Part shown: positions 52,071-60,556 of the stretch, piece after piece | Layout of the letters: each line of letters starts with the position of its first letter | Position numbering within the stretch: the first letter of the stretch is position 1 | From: Candidatus Bathyarchaeia archaeon | Lineage (GTDB): Archaea; Thermoproteota; Bathyarchaeia; Bathyarchaeales; Bathycorpusculaceae | Reading direction: 5' to 3' | DNA length: 64,000 nucleotides | Assembly (NCBI GenBank): GCA_038873195.1 | Contig: JAVZEV010000001.1 | Coordinates: forward strand, 1,330,490-1,394,489 | Program-made: the position numbers and the translations under genes | Notes under the pieces: model-generated | Seen by the model: only the letters and a program-made list of their open reading frames with translations | Told to the model about the DNA's origin: nothing | The model's database searches: none

Positions 52071-52904
52071 ATGAGCGCCATGCAAAGGATAGCTGTGATA
52101 CTTTGGTATGAATGGAGAAGAGCTTTAGCAAAGAAGTGGGTAATAGTGCTGTCTATTCTAGCTATAGTTTTTGAAGCGCTACCGTTCATCGCCCTATCTC
52201 AAATTCCATTGTCCTATCTCCAAAGAGAAGCTAGGGAAAACATGTGGGTCGTTGGGGTTTTAAGTGGTCAAAGCCTTTTCATCCAACTCATAGCAATACA
52301 GATTGCTGGAAGCTCAATGTCAGAAGAATATGAACAAGGAACAGCTGATGTATTGCTTTCAAAACCCATTACGAGAGCAGAGTATCTTGCCGGAAAATTC
52401 TTTGGTGGTTTTCTCTTATTATGTTTAGTGGAGACTATCACAACAATTACTGGCGTGGTTTTATCTTTTGTTTTCTTCGGGATTCAGCGGAACATTCATT
52501 TTGTTCCGCTCATATTTGCAGCAATCATATATGCTTCACTTGTATTCTACTCTTTAACATTCATGTTCAGCGAAGTTCTCAGAAGAAGCAACCTTGCCAT
52601 GTTTGCTGGCTTCGGTGTATTTTTAGTTTCGCAAATAGTAGGCACCTATCTGCTTTTCTTACCTGGACAGTTTTACAAGGATATCAGTCAACTGCTTCCA
52701 ACATGGAGTGCAACGGCTCTTCCTCCAAGTTTGGCGATGGATCTTAATTTACTTCCCAACAGCTGGCTTGTAAGTGGCTTAACATTTACGAATGTTGGAG
52801 ACGTTAAACTTGCAACTGCCATCATAGCGGTGTACACAGCCATTTTTGTTGTGTTAACTTATCTAAGGTTCGCAAGGTCAGATGTTACAAAGAAAGCTGC
52901 CTAG
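52071..52904 (+). CDS. ABC-2 type permease
   Basis: The 277 residues contain six membrane helices and the ABC-2 landmark EEYEQGTADVLLSKPITRAEYLAGKF (around residues 85-110; helices 2-3 loop). It pairs with the ATPase encoded directly upstream with no gap. Such transporters export drugs, antibiotics, lipids or polysaccharides, and the family does not resolve which. The long extracellular loop before the last helix (residues about 205-240) contains SWLVSGLTFTNVGDV. Confidence 0.88.
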   Translation: MSAMQRIAVILWYEWRRALAKKWVIVLSILAIVFEALPFIALSQIPLSYLQREARENMWVVGVLSGQSLFIQLIAIQIAGSSMSEEYEQGTADVLLSKPITRAEYLAGKFFGGFLLLCLVETITTITGVVLSFVFFGIQRNIHFVPLIFAAIIYASLVFYSLTFMFSEVLRRSNLAMFAGFGVFLVSQIVGTYLLFLPGQFYKDISQLLPTWSATALPPSLAMDLNLLPNSWLVSGLTFTNVGDVKLATAIIAVYTAIFVVLTYLRFARSDVTKKAA

Positions 52905-53000
52905 TTTGCCTAAAATTATCTTCTATTTTGCTTGCAACTCAAGATAAGGTATAAGTACGTGAATTGTTCATAAAACCGAAAACGCAAGAGGAGAAAAAGC

Positions 53001-53885
53001 ATGGAGAAAACGAAAATTGTGGAAAATGTCGCTTTTAACATTCTAAAACAAGCCGTGATTTACTTGCCAGACGACGTTAAACAAGCGTTAAAGAAGGCTT
53101 ACGCAGAAGAAACAAGCGAAACTGGTAAGACTCAGCTGAAGGCAATTCTGGACAACATTGAACTCGCCGAAAAATATCAAGCGCCAGTTTGCCAAGACAC
53201 AGGCACAATAATATTCTATGTAAAAGCTGGTTCGAAAGCTAAAGACCTTGACAAAATCGAAGAGGCACTCGTAAACGCTGTGCGAAAAGCCACAAAAGAA
53301 ATTCCGTTGCGCCCAAACGCCGTTGACCCATTCACACAGAAAAACAGCGGAGACAACACTGGAAGATTCATACCACACGTGAACTGGGAAATTGTGCCCG
53401 GCGACAGCATAGAATTAACCGTTATGACGAAGGGCGGAGGCTCCGAAAATGTCTGCATAACAGGAATGCTTGTGCCCGGCGAAGGAATAAAGGGACTTAA
53501 AAAGTTCGTTATAGATGCTGTTATTAAGGCTGGAGCGCAACCGTGCCCGCCAACAATTTTAGGCATCGCCATGGGAGGCGGAGCCGACATATCCATGAAA
53601 CTGGCTAAGAAGGCGCTTCTGAAACCCTTGAACGAGCCAAATCCAAACCCGGAAATTGCCAAGCTTGAGAAGGAAATTTTCGAAGCTGCAAACATGACTG
53701 GAATTGGACCGATGGGGCTTGGCGGCAAAACCACAGTGCTAGGCGTGCACATCGACTACGCTTTTAGACATCCAGCATCGTTTCCCGCAGCCGTCGCGTT
53801 CAACTGTTGGGCTGCAAGACAAGCCTCTGCAAGGATTAATGCAGACGGAACCGTAGAATACTTAACTCACAAAATGAAAAAGTGA
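53001..53885 (+). CDS. fumA: Class I fumarate hydratase, alpha subunit
   Basis: The 294 residues match the N-terminal half of the iron-sulfur fumarase/tartrate dehydratase family. Cluster cysteines lie in PVCQDTGTIIFY (near 62), SENVCITGMLVPG (near 151) and in QPCPPTILGIAMGGGAD (near 184). It hydrates fumarate to malate together with the beta subunit encoded ten bases downstream. GAGGAGAAA precedes the ATG. The two-subunit form is standard in archaea and many anaerobes. Confidence 0.93.
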   Translation: MEKTKIVENVAFNILKQAVIYLPDDVKQALKKAYAEETSETGKTQLKAILDNIELAEKYQAPVCQDTGTIIFYVKAGSKAKDLDKIEEALVNAVRKATKEIPLRPNAVDPFTQKNSGDNTGRFIPHVNWEIVPGDSIELTVMTKGGGSENVCITGMLVPGEGIKGLKKFVIDAVIKAGAQPCPPTILGIAMGGGADISMKLAKKALLKPLNEPNPNPEIAKLEKEIFEAANMTGIGPMGLGGKTTVLGVHIDYAFRHPASFPAAVAFNCWAARQASARINADGTVEYLTHKMKK

Positions 53886-53895
53886 GGTGAAAAGC

Positions 53896-54495
53896 ATGGC
53901 TGTTTACCATCTTAAAACGCCAATATCAGAAGAAGAGATTCGCAAACTCAAAGTGAACGACGTAATATACATAACTGGCACAATAGTAACCGCACGTGAC
54001 CAAGCACACAGAAGAGCCCTTGAATATCACAGCCAAGGCAAGCCTTTACCGCTTAACCTTGAAGGACTAGCCGTTTTCCATTGCGGTCCAGTCGTGAGCA
54101 AAGAAGGCGAAAAATGGATTGCCGTTGCCGCAGGACCAACAACAAGCACGAGGATGGACATTTTTGAGGACGAGTTCATCAAAAACTTCAAAGTGCGAGT
54201 TGTAATAGGCAAGGGTGGAATGGGCAAAAAAACAACAGACGCAATGGCAAAGTATGGCGCTGTTTATGGCGCTTTCACCGGCGGAGCCGCAATACTTGCT
54301 GCGAAAGCCATAAAAAACGTCAAAAGCGCCGAGTGGCTTGATTTAGGCACGCCAGAAGCCCTGTGGATTTTTGAGGTTGAAGATTTTGGACCTTTGGCTG
54401 TGGCTATTGACTCGCATGGAAACAACATTTTCATGGATGTTGCAAAGAAGGTCGAAGAGAACAAGCAGAAGATTTATCAGAAACTTGGAATTTAA
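53896..54495 (+). CDS. fumB: Class I fumarate hydratase, beta subunit
   Basis: The 199 residues match the C-terminal half of class I fumarases: GTIVTARDQAHRRALE with the conserved Arg/His near residue 28, FHCGPVV, and the nucleotide-fold-like GKGGMGKKTTDAMAKYG and YGAFTGGAAILAAK. It is the partner of the alpha subunit just upstream. A GTG at 53887 is in frame, but GAGGTGA immediately before the ATG at 53896 overlaps it, so the ATG is used. Related tartrate dehydratases have the same architecture; fumarase is the likelier activity. Confidence 0.92.
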   Translation: MAVYHLKTPISEEEIRKLKVNDVIYITGTIVTARDQAHRRALEYHSQGKPLPLNLEGLAVFHCGPVVSKEGEKWIAVAAGPTTSTRMDIFEDEFIKNFKVRVVIGKGGMGKKTTDAMAKYGAVYGAFTGGAAILAAKAIKNVKSAEWLDLGTPEALWIFEVEDFGPLAVAIDSHGNNIFMDVAKKVEENKQKIYQKLGI

Positions 54496-54499
54496 CGCC

Positions 54500-54536
54500 T
54501 CTCCATTTTTCTTAATTTCTGTTTTTGATTTTTGAT
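54500..54536 (+). terminator. T-rich putative terminator after fumarase
   Basis: Repeated T runs (CCATTTTTC, CTGTTTTTGATTTTTG) follow the fumarase beta stop within 40 bases. A new TATA-like TTTAATATG lies just beyond, before the next gene, consistent with the end of the fumarase transcript. Confidence 0.45.
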
Positions 54537-54612
54537 AGTTAATTACGATTTTGTTTAGTATATCAGAAGATTTAATATGTTTTCCAACAATCACCTAAAC
54601 GGGGCCAGAGTC

Positions 54613-55128
54613 ATGCTCAAGAACTTTAAAGAAAAGATGACCCTTTCCGGAATAATCGTGCTAATGATTGGCGTAGCCCTGTTAATAGCCACTTTCATAA
54701 GCGCCTACGGATTCTTAACACAAAGCCTCGCGATTTTGACTTCAAGCGACTTGGTTGGAGTATTCGGCGAGGCATTAGCTCCTCTTATTGCGACGTGTAT
54801 AAGAATAATGTATCTTGGAGTAATGGGATGGATAGGCTCACTGCTCACAATAAGAGGCGTAACATTACTAGTCAACGCGCCAAAAACTGAAGTTGCTGCT
54901 CCTCAAAAGCCAGCCATAGCCATACCTCAACCAAAACTAACTCCTCAGAAAGGAAAAGCTGAACCGCAAAAAGAACAGAAGCCAGAAACTAAGCCTTCAG
55001 AGCCAGAGTTTGTCGTCATACCGCCTGAACAAGTAGCCCAGACACAACCGCAACCGCAATCACAGCCACAAGCCGAACAAAAGGAACAGCAGAAAAACAA
55101 TTCTTCTCCCCAACAACCCAGTCAATAA
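54613..55128 (+). CDS. Two-helix membrane protein with Pro/Gln-rich tail
   Basis: The 171 residues have two membrane helices (about 10-33 and 60-82) and a long disordered cytoplasmic tail rich in Pro, Gln, Lys and Glu (for example TQPQPQSQPQAEQKEQQ). No family is recognised. The open frame begins at 54577, but a TATA-like TTTAATATG overlaps that codon, so the ATG at 54613 is preferred. It heads a three-gene membrane operon; the next gene starts 33 bases after its stop. Confidence 0.65.
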   Translation: MLKNFKEKMTLSGIIVLMIGVALLIATFISAYGFLTQSLAILTSSDLVGVFGEALAPLIATCIRIMYLGVMGWIGSLLTIRGVTLLVNAPKTEVAAPQKPAIAIPQPKLTPQKGKAEPQKEQKPETKPSEPEFVVIPPEQVAQTQPQPQSQPQAEQKEQQKNNSSPQQPSQ

Positions 55129-55161
55129 GCACCTTTGCAAAATGCCGGAAAAGGAATAACT

Positions 55162-55941
55162 ATGCAAATACCAATTCGAATGATAGGCATAGCCACAACA
55201 ATTTTCTGGATTTTTCTAATAATATTTGCAATAACCGCAGTTTACTCAGTTAAAGATGTGAGTTTCGAATTCGGCGAACCACAAATGAACTTCGCCGAGG
55301 ATGGCGAAATGGTTTTTTCTCTTCCAGTAACCATCACAAACAAGGGCTTTTACAACATTGGCTTCTTCAACGTAACAACCAAAGTTTCAGACGAAAATGG
55401 ACACGTAATTGCTGAAGGTTCTTCATCTACACCGCTTATTAAGAGCGGTGAAAAAGTAACTGCAACCCACAACATGACAGTTAATTTTAACGATTTGATG
55501 CAGAGCAACCAAAACTACCTTTTCAACGACACTGAACTGAAAATCTTCACGGCATTAGGCATGGGTGTTGCAGAAGTGATTCCAGTTCAAGCCTCAACAA
55601 ACATGTCTATCCCGTGGGGCGCGCCATTCTATAATTTCATGTTAGGAACACCCGAGCATGTCGCGTTTAACTCAACAAACGTACGAGTTACGGTGCCGGT
55701 GAGCTTTGAGAATCACGCATTTTTCGATGTCACAGGAACAATGCAAGTTAAAATGTATAATAACGCTGAGTTGCTTGTGGGCGAAAGCCAAACCGCTATT
55801 GACGCTTTACAACATTCCTTCTATAATGGTTACGTGAAGTTTTACGTACCAGCAACAAAGCTGACCCGCAGCGGATATTTCGAAGTTTACTTTCTAACTC
55901 CCATTTTCAATTATGGACCTTTGGTGATTCCATATGGTTGA
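55162..55941 (+). CDS. Membrane-anchored protein with tandem LEA14/WHy-like domains
   Basis: The 259 residues have an N-terminal membrane anchor (ATTIFWIFLIIFAITAVYSV) and two similar beta domains of about 110 residues. The first shows FSLPVTITNKGFYNIGFFNV and the second VTVPVSFENHAFFDVTGTM. This duplicated pattern resembles LEA14/WHy beta-sandwich domains, though I cannot confirm it. Several sequons suggest it faces outward. A TTG at 55135 is in frame; the ATG at 55162 after AAAGGAAT is preferred. It overlaps the next gene by eight bases. Confidence 0.6.
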   Translation: MQIPIRMIGIATTIFWIFLIIFAITAVYSVKDVSFEFGEPQMNFAEDGEMVFSLPVTITNKGFYNIGFFNVTTKVSDENGHVIAEGSSSTPLIKSGEKVTATHNMTVNFNDLMQSNQNYLFNDTELKIFTALGMGVAEVIPVQASTNMSIPWGAPFYNFMLGTPEHVAFNSTNVRVTVPVSFENHAFFDVTGTMQVKMYNNAELLVGESQTAIDALQHSFYNGYVKFYVPATKLTRSGYFEVYFLTPIFNYGPLVIPYG

Positions 55942-56386
55942 AACAACCGATAATCTGAAGACAAAACTTAAGAAGTTCACGTTCAAAGCCTTAAAGGCAA
56001 CAGTAAAAGGCGTCATTTTTTACGTTGTATACTTTGTTTTGTGGACAATGTTTTTGGCTCAAGCAGCCGCTCTGGTTCCGGGCTTGCAACAAGTTATCGA
56101 AGCTTTTGTTATGGTGTACGTTATTTTGATGGTTATTGGCGAGCTTACTTCTGGAACAATCTACCGATTCTTTTTCGACGCAGCCAAAGCCTTGTTTGTC
56201 ATAGGCTACTTGATTTTCTCCTTAAAAGGCGGCGTAATTGACTTTTCCTTCGAAAACATGAACTTGCTTGTCGACCTCCGCATATTCCTGTCAATCGCTA
56301 TACTGCTCAGCCTTTTGGGATTGGCAAAGTCTGTGCTTGGCGCTATTAACTTCATGAGTGAAAAAGCAGAAATTGCATACGTTTAG
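55934..56386 (+). CDS. Small polytopic membrane protein, third gene of operon
   Basis: The 150 residues have a basic N-terminus (KTKLKKFTFKALKATVKG) and four membrane helices, with FYVVYFVLWTMFLAQAAALV first and LRIFLSIAILLSLLGLAKSV last. No family is recognised. Its start lies eight bases inside the preceding gene, so it is co-translated with the beta-domain protein, and the three genes probably make one membrane complex. Confidence 0.62.
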   Translation: MVETTDNLKTKLKKFTFKALKATVKGVIFYVVYFVLWTMFLAQAAALVPGLQQVIEAFVMVYVILMVIGELTSGTIYRFFFDAAKALFVIGYLIFSLKGGVIDFSFENMNLLVDLRIFLSIAILLSLLGLAKSVLGAINFMSEKAEIAYV

Positions 56387-56388
56387 CT

Positions 56389-56883
56389 TTACTCGTCCTT
56401 GCCTTGCTTAAGCTCGAGGCTCATTAGGTAAGCGTCTTCTCCGTCAGCGTAGTAACCGTGAATTGTGCGGGTTACTTGAAAACCAAGTTTCTTGTAAAGG
56501 TTTATTGCTTGAGTGTTAGTTACTCTAACTTCCAGAAAACACTGTTTTGCATTGTATAATCGCATGCCTTCAATGGCCTTGGTGACTAAAGCTTCTCCGA
56601 TGCCTTTGCGTCTGTATTGAGGCAGAACAGCCACTGAAACGATGTGTCCCTTCTTCACTAAGCCCTTAAACCCAAAATTTGACAAGCCCAACTCCATGCG
56701 GCACATTATGTAACCTACAACTTCGCCATTTTCCTCTGCAACAATGAAAGTTTCTGGGAATCTCTGGTGCAAATCGATGAAGAAGAAGTCTGTGTAGTTT
56801 TCTGGCAGACAAACCATGTTAATATGCACTACACTGCGAAGGTCGTCCATTGTGAATTTGCGTAGTTTAAAGGTTTGCTGCAA
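56389..56883 (-). CDS. Archaeal N-terminal protein acetyltransferase (Ard1/NatA type)
   Basis: The 164 residues match archaeal Ard1: substrate-binding CLPENYTDFFF near residue 26, GYIMCRMELGLSNF, the acetyl-CoA motif AVLPQYRRKGIGEALV near 91, LEVRVTNTQAINLYKKLGF and GYYADGEDAYLM. It acetylates alpha-amino groups of nascent proteins (Ser, Ala, Thr, Met-Glu types). The start is TTG at 56883 with GGGAG seven bases upstream. The stop is three bases from the stop of the convergent membrane operon. Confidence 0.93.
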   Translation of the reverse strand: MQQTFKLRKFTMDDLRSVVHINMVCLPENYTDFFFIDLHQRFPETFIVAEENGEVVGYIMCRMELGLSNFGFKGLVKKGHIVSVAVLPQYRRKGIGEALVTKAIEGMRLYNAKQCFLEVRVTNTQAINLYKKLGFQVTRTIHGYYADGEDAYLMSLELKQGKDE

Positions 56884-56945
56884 ATTTTCGTCTCCCAGTT
56901 TGTCTTATTGCATAAACCAGAGAAGGGTTAATCAATTTTCCGTTT

Positions 56946-58241
56946 TTAACTGCTTGCAGGAATGGTTTGTTCTTCGGTTATTTTGACTTCTGGTAGGGTG
57001 AAGTTTCCATAGGGCATGACCCAAACTCTCGCGTTCTTTCCAGCAATGTTGAAAGCATCATTCAAAGCGTCATTCACTGCTCTGGCGGTTTTCAGCTTGA
57101 AAATGCTCGTGGCATAATAGTCTGGCATTGCAGAAACCAAAATTATCTGAACCTTTTGCAAAGCCTTCATAAGATAATAGGCTTTATGTCCGCCTAAAAC
57201 AAAATTGCGTTTAATCTCCTTCTCAACAGCCTTTAAATCCTTAAACTTAACCATCCAATCATAAAACACTTGGTTTCCATGTCCTTCTGGGCATTCGGCA
57301 ACCAAAATTATCACGCCGCCGCGTTTAACTACTTCTAAAGCGCTGTCAACGCCCTTGTAAGCTTGGAAAAGGTTCAAGTCTGCTGGTTCGCCACCGGGAC
57401 TGACGACGACTATATCCGCTTTGCGGTCCACGGTTACGCGGTACATTTCATCAACGACCTTGACTCCTTCGTAAAAGGCTTGTTCTAAGTCGCCTGCGAA
57501 GGCTTTGACGATTTCGCCTTTGCTGTTTGCTACAACATTTAAAATGAAATCTACTTTGGCTAATCTTGCGGCTTCAATCATGTCCTCGTGGACTGGGTTT
57601 CCCTTTAGAACGCCCGTTTTTGCATCCGGGTGTAGAATCATGGCGTGGTTGTTCTTTATTGTTTCTTCACCTGAAACTCCGGGCAAGACGCTTTTTCTTC
57701 CGCCGCCATAACCAGCATAATAATGAAAACCCACGTCGCCAGTCAGTATTCTCACGTGTGCTTCGGCGAAAACACGATTCAAATACACTTTAGTTCCGTA
57801 TTTCGGTGTTGTGCCAACATAAACCAAATCTTGGGCTCTGCAATTGTGGCTTATTGTTTTCACGCGGTTAACCACTGCTTCGCCTAACAACTTGACTGCT
57901 TCTTCTTGAGTTACCGCCCTATGGGTTCCGCAAGCAAAAATTACGGTTATATTTTCATCTTTAACTCCAGCAGCGTTCAACTCATCTAAAATTGGCGGAA
58001 CCATAAGATGGCTCGGTGCGGGTCTGGTTGCGTCATCAACAACTATCGCCACCTTATGTTCTGGCTTAACAATTTCGCTTAACCTTTTGGAGCCAACGGG
58101 TTCTTTTAAGGCTCTTTCAATTTCAGCCTTAGCGTCTGGCACGCCGGGCTTCTCGTGTGGCTCTATTGTACCCAGAAAATTTCTGGTGGGGATTCTTACG
58201 CAGACTTCTGTTTTTCCGTAAGGAAGCCAAACATCAACCAT
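56946..58241 (-). CDS. larA: LarA-family (nickel pincer) racemase/epimerase
   Basis: The 431-residue protein matches LarA (DUF2088). Nickel-site and catalytic residues are visible: VVDDATRPAPSH near residue 78, CGTHRAVTQEE with a catalytic histidine near 108, GFHYYAGYGGGRKSVLPG with histidine and the cofactor-bearing lysine near 180-192, then NNHAMI. The family racemises lactate or related 2-hydroxyacids; archaeal members have several specificities. LarB, LarC or LarE are not in this window, so cofactor supply must be encoded elsewhere. The upstream in-frame start at 58280 lacks a ribosome site; the ATG at 58241 is used. Confidence 0.88.
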   Translation of the reverse strand: MVDVWLPYGKTEVCVRIPTRNFLGTIEPHEKPGVPDAKAEIERALKEPVGSKRLSEIVKPEHKVAIVVDDATRPAPSHLMVPPILDELNAAGVKDENITVIFACGTHRAVTQEEAVKLLGEAVVNRVKTISHNCRAQDLVYVGTTPKYGTKVYLNRVFAEAHVRILTGDVGFHYYAGYGGGRKSVLPGVSGEETIKNNHAMILHPDAKTGVLKGNPVHEDMIEAARLAKVDFILNVVANSKGEIVKAFAGDLEQAFYEGVKVVDEMYRVTVDRKADIVVVSPGGEPADLNLFQAYKGVDSALEVVKRGGVIILVAECPEGHGNQVFYDWMVKFKDLKAVEKEIKRNFVLGGHKAYYLMKALQKVQIILVSAMPDYYATSIFKLKTARAVNDALNDAFNIAGKNARVWVMPYGNFTLPEVKITEEQTIPASS

Positions 58242-58356
58242 CAGGACACCACTTTGAATATTGAAACACGCAAACAGCAACTATTAAGCCTTTATCAACA
58301 GCACAAGTTCTTTAAAAACATAAACACGCTAATTATATGATTGTGAGGAATCACGC

Positions 58357-59049
58357 ATGTCAATCGAAAAATCTCCCGCAAAAAACGAAATCCTATTCGT
58401 ATGGTTTAATCGCTACGCTGGAGTAACCCTAAAAACTCCATCCAAAACATTCGTAATAGACCCAGTTGACGTAAAAGCCAAAAATTTTCAGAACGTAGAC
58501 GCAATATTAATCACGCATGAACATTATGACCACTTGGACCAGCCGTTAATTTCAGAAATTCACAAACTAACACAGTGCATGGTCGTGGCAGACCCAACAT
58601 CCGCAAGAAAACTGCGAAACGCAATTCCTTCAGAAAAACTGCAAGAAGTTCAGCCCGGCTCAGAAGTCAAAATTGGCGAAGTCTCCGTAAAAGCGGAAAA
58701 ATGCAACCATCCACCAGCAGCCACACCAACAACTTTCATAATCACAAGCGAGGACGGCGTCAAAGTTTTCCACACCGCAGACAGCCTACCCTTTCCAGAA
58801 ATGGCAACTATGAGCGAAAAAGAAAAATTTGATGTGGTATTCTGCACAGTTGGAATAGCGCCCGGCGCATCACCCGAAACGGGCGTGGAAATTGCAAGAT
58901 TGACAAAGCCCAAAGTAGCCGTTCCATACCACACGGGCTCACCCGCAGACCAAAAGAAATTTGCTGACTTATTAAAGAAGGAAATGCCCAAAGTCAACTG
59001 CTTAATACCGGAGGTTGGCAAAATCTACCAAGTGGGAAAAAGGACGTGA
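58357..59049 (+). CDS. MBL-fold metal-dependent hydrolase
   Basis: The 230 residues form a UlaG-like metallo-beta-lactamase-fold protein. The metal motif is LITHEHYDHLD at residues 50-60, further histidine/aspartate sites are VFHTADSLPF near 132 and AVPYHTGSPADQ near 187. The substrate is unknown. The ATG at 58357 follows GTGAGGAATCACGC. Its stop lies five bases before the GTG start of the PyrE-like gene, so they share a transcript. Confidence 0.86.
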   Translation: MSIEKSPAKNEILFVWFNRYAGVTLKTPSKTFVIDPVDVKAKNFQNVDAILITHEHYDHLDQPLISEIHKLTQCMVVADPTSARKLRNAIPSEKLQEVQPGSEVKIGEVSVKAEKCNHPPAATPTTFIITSEDGVKVFHTADSLPFPEMATMSEKEKFDVVFCTVGIAPGASPETGVEIARLTKPKVAVPYHTGSPADQKKFADLLKKEMPKVNCLIPEVGKIYQVGKRT

Positions 59050-59053
59050 CACA

Positions 59054-59683
59054 GTGCCCGCAACAAAAGACAAAGAAACCGTCAAAATCGAAATCTGCAA
59101 AATTCTAAACAAAATAGGTGCCTTGCAGTTTGGAGCCTTCAAGCTTACAAGCGGAAAAATAAGCCCATACTACATAGACTTGCGCATAGTGCCAAGCTTT
59201 CCAGACGCTTTCAAAGAAATCTGCAACTTCTGCGTAGATTTCATCAAAACCGAAGTGAACACAAAAAACTTTGAAAGAATAGCCGGCATTCCAGTAGCAG
59301 GCATTCCATTCGCATCCATAATCTCCTACAGTTTACAAAAACCATTCATTTACGTCCGTAAAGGCGCACGCTTACACGGAAGACAAAGAAGAATCGAAGG
59401 AATCCTAGCGCCTGGAGACCGCATACTGTTGGTTGACGACTTAATCACGACCGGTTTATCTTTAAAGAAAGCGGCAAAAGCCATAACTGCTGAAGGTGGT
59501 GTTGTGACTGATGCTGTTGTGCTTCTGGATAGAGAAGAAGGCGGAAAAGAAAAACTGGCGAAAAGTGGAATAAAACTGCACTCGCTTATCACCATTCACG
59601 AAATAGCTAACAAGCTATATGAAACCGGCGCAATAGATGAGGAACAACTAAAAACCATTCTGAAGCAAATTAAAAAGAGATAA
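59054..59683 (+). CDS. pyrE: Orotate phosphoribosyltransferase-like protein
   Basis: The 209 residues match PyrE: FGAFKLTSGKISPYYIDLR near residue 30, GIPVAGIPFASIIS, the catalytic loop YVRKGARLHGRQRRIEG and the PRPP loop ILLVDDLITTGLS near residue 125. It converts orotate and PRPP to OMP in UMP synthesis. The catalytic-loop lysine is K in VRKGARLHG and the PRPP loop is intact. The longer frame beginning at 59015 overlaps the preceding gene; GGACGTGA before GTG 59054 supports the shorter start. Confidence 0.87.
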   Translation: MPATKDKETVKIEICKILNKIGALQFGAFKLTSGKISPYYIDLRIVPSFPDAFKEICNFCVDFIKTEVNTKNFERIAGIPVAGIPFASIISYSLQKPFIYVRKGARLHGRQRRIEGILAPGDRILLVDDLITTGLSLKKAAKAITAEGGVVTDAVVLLDREEGGKEKLAKSGIKLHSLITIHEIANKLYETGAIDEEQLKTILKQIKKR

Positions 59684-59715
59684 AAAAGCAGTCAAAAAAT
59701 GTAGCTTTTAATGGT

Positions 59716-60276
59716 TTACTCGTAGAATATTAATTGCTGCTCTTCCAGTATATTATGGAGTTTATGCACCGCGTCATAAACGTCCTGCTCTTTCTTCGCA
59801 CCAGTGCAAACCAGCTTTCCACTTGCAAACAACAATATAACAACCTTCGGCCCATCCATCCTATAAATGAGCCCTGGAAACTGTTCAGGCTCATACATTG
59901 TCTTGCCAAGCGTGTACGCTGACTTCTCCAAGTCAATCATTCCGCCTAAGCTTGCAGAAGCCACAATATTCTGTATTTTCAGCTCCGGCTTGCTAATGAT
60001 TATTATTCCGCCCTTCTTCAGTTCCTTAATAACTTTCATGACAGCTCTGCGCGCTTCCTTCTCTGATTTTGCTCCGGTACAAACCATCTTTCCAGAATTA
60101 AAAATCAAGGTAGCCGTCTTCGGCCGCTTAAGCCTAAACACCAACCCTGGAAACTGTTCTGGGCGATATTCCACGCCTGGATAGCCTTTCACAACAGCGT
60201 TCAAATCTACTTTCTGGTTTAAGGTTGCGGAGGCAACCACGTTTTCTATGTTTATTTGAGCTTTAACTTTCGGCAT
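59716..60276 (-). CDS. tbp: TATA-box-binding protein
   Basis: The 186-residue protein has the two imperfect repeats of archaeal TBP: IENVVASATLNQKVDLNAVV with EQFPGLVFRLKRPKTATLIF, then IQNIVASASLGGMIDLEKSA with EQFPGLIYRMDGPKVVILLF. Phenylalanine pairs for DNA intercalation are in place, and CTGAKSEKEA/CTGAKKEQDV close the repeats. It binds TATA boxes and recruits TFB and RNA polymerase. A GTG nine bases upstream is in frame; the ATG at 60276, preceded by AGTGATG, is preferred. TATA-like CTTTATAAAGG lies upstream of the gene. Confidence 0.97.
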   Translation of the reverse strand: MPKVKAQINIENVVASATLNQKVDLNAVVKGYPGVEYRPEQFPGLVFRLKRPKTATLIFNSGKMVCTGAKSEKEARRAVMKVIKELKKGGIIIISKPELKIQNIVASASLGGMIDLEKSAYTLGKTMYEPEQFPGLIYRMDGPKVVILLFASGKLVCTGAKKEQDVYDAVHKLHNILEEQQLIFYE

Positions 60277-60556
60277 GAACATCACTTCTTATAGTGAATG
60301 CTTAAATACCCTTTATAAAGCATTAGGTTCTGAAAAGTGGAAACACCTATTTCTTGTCAACAATTCTTCGAGAAAATTATGCCTTGAGATTCGGAAAATC
60401 CCAATGTTTTTAAATGCTCATACAACTGTATCAATTTGCAAAGTATCCAGCGATATGTCTAGTGATGATTAAAATGGAATCTAATGACTATGGTGTTTAC
60501 TACGCTTGGATTTTCATTAAAGTTCATAAAACAATGTTGCTTCTGAGTGAACTGCT

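Noticed and set aside
60275-60472. 65-residue plus-strand ORF upstream of the secreted protein
   Set aside because: It starts inside the tbp gene on the other strand, lacks a ribosome site and overlaps the likely tbp promoter.
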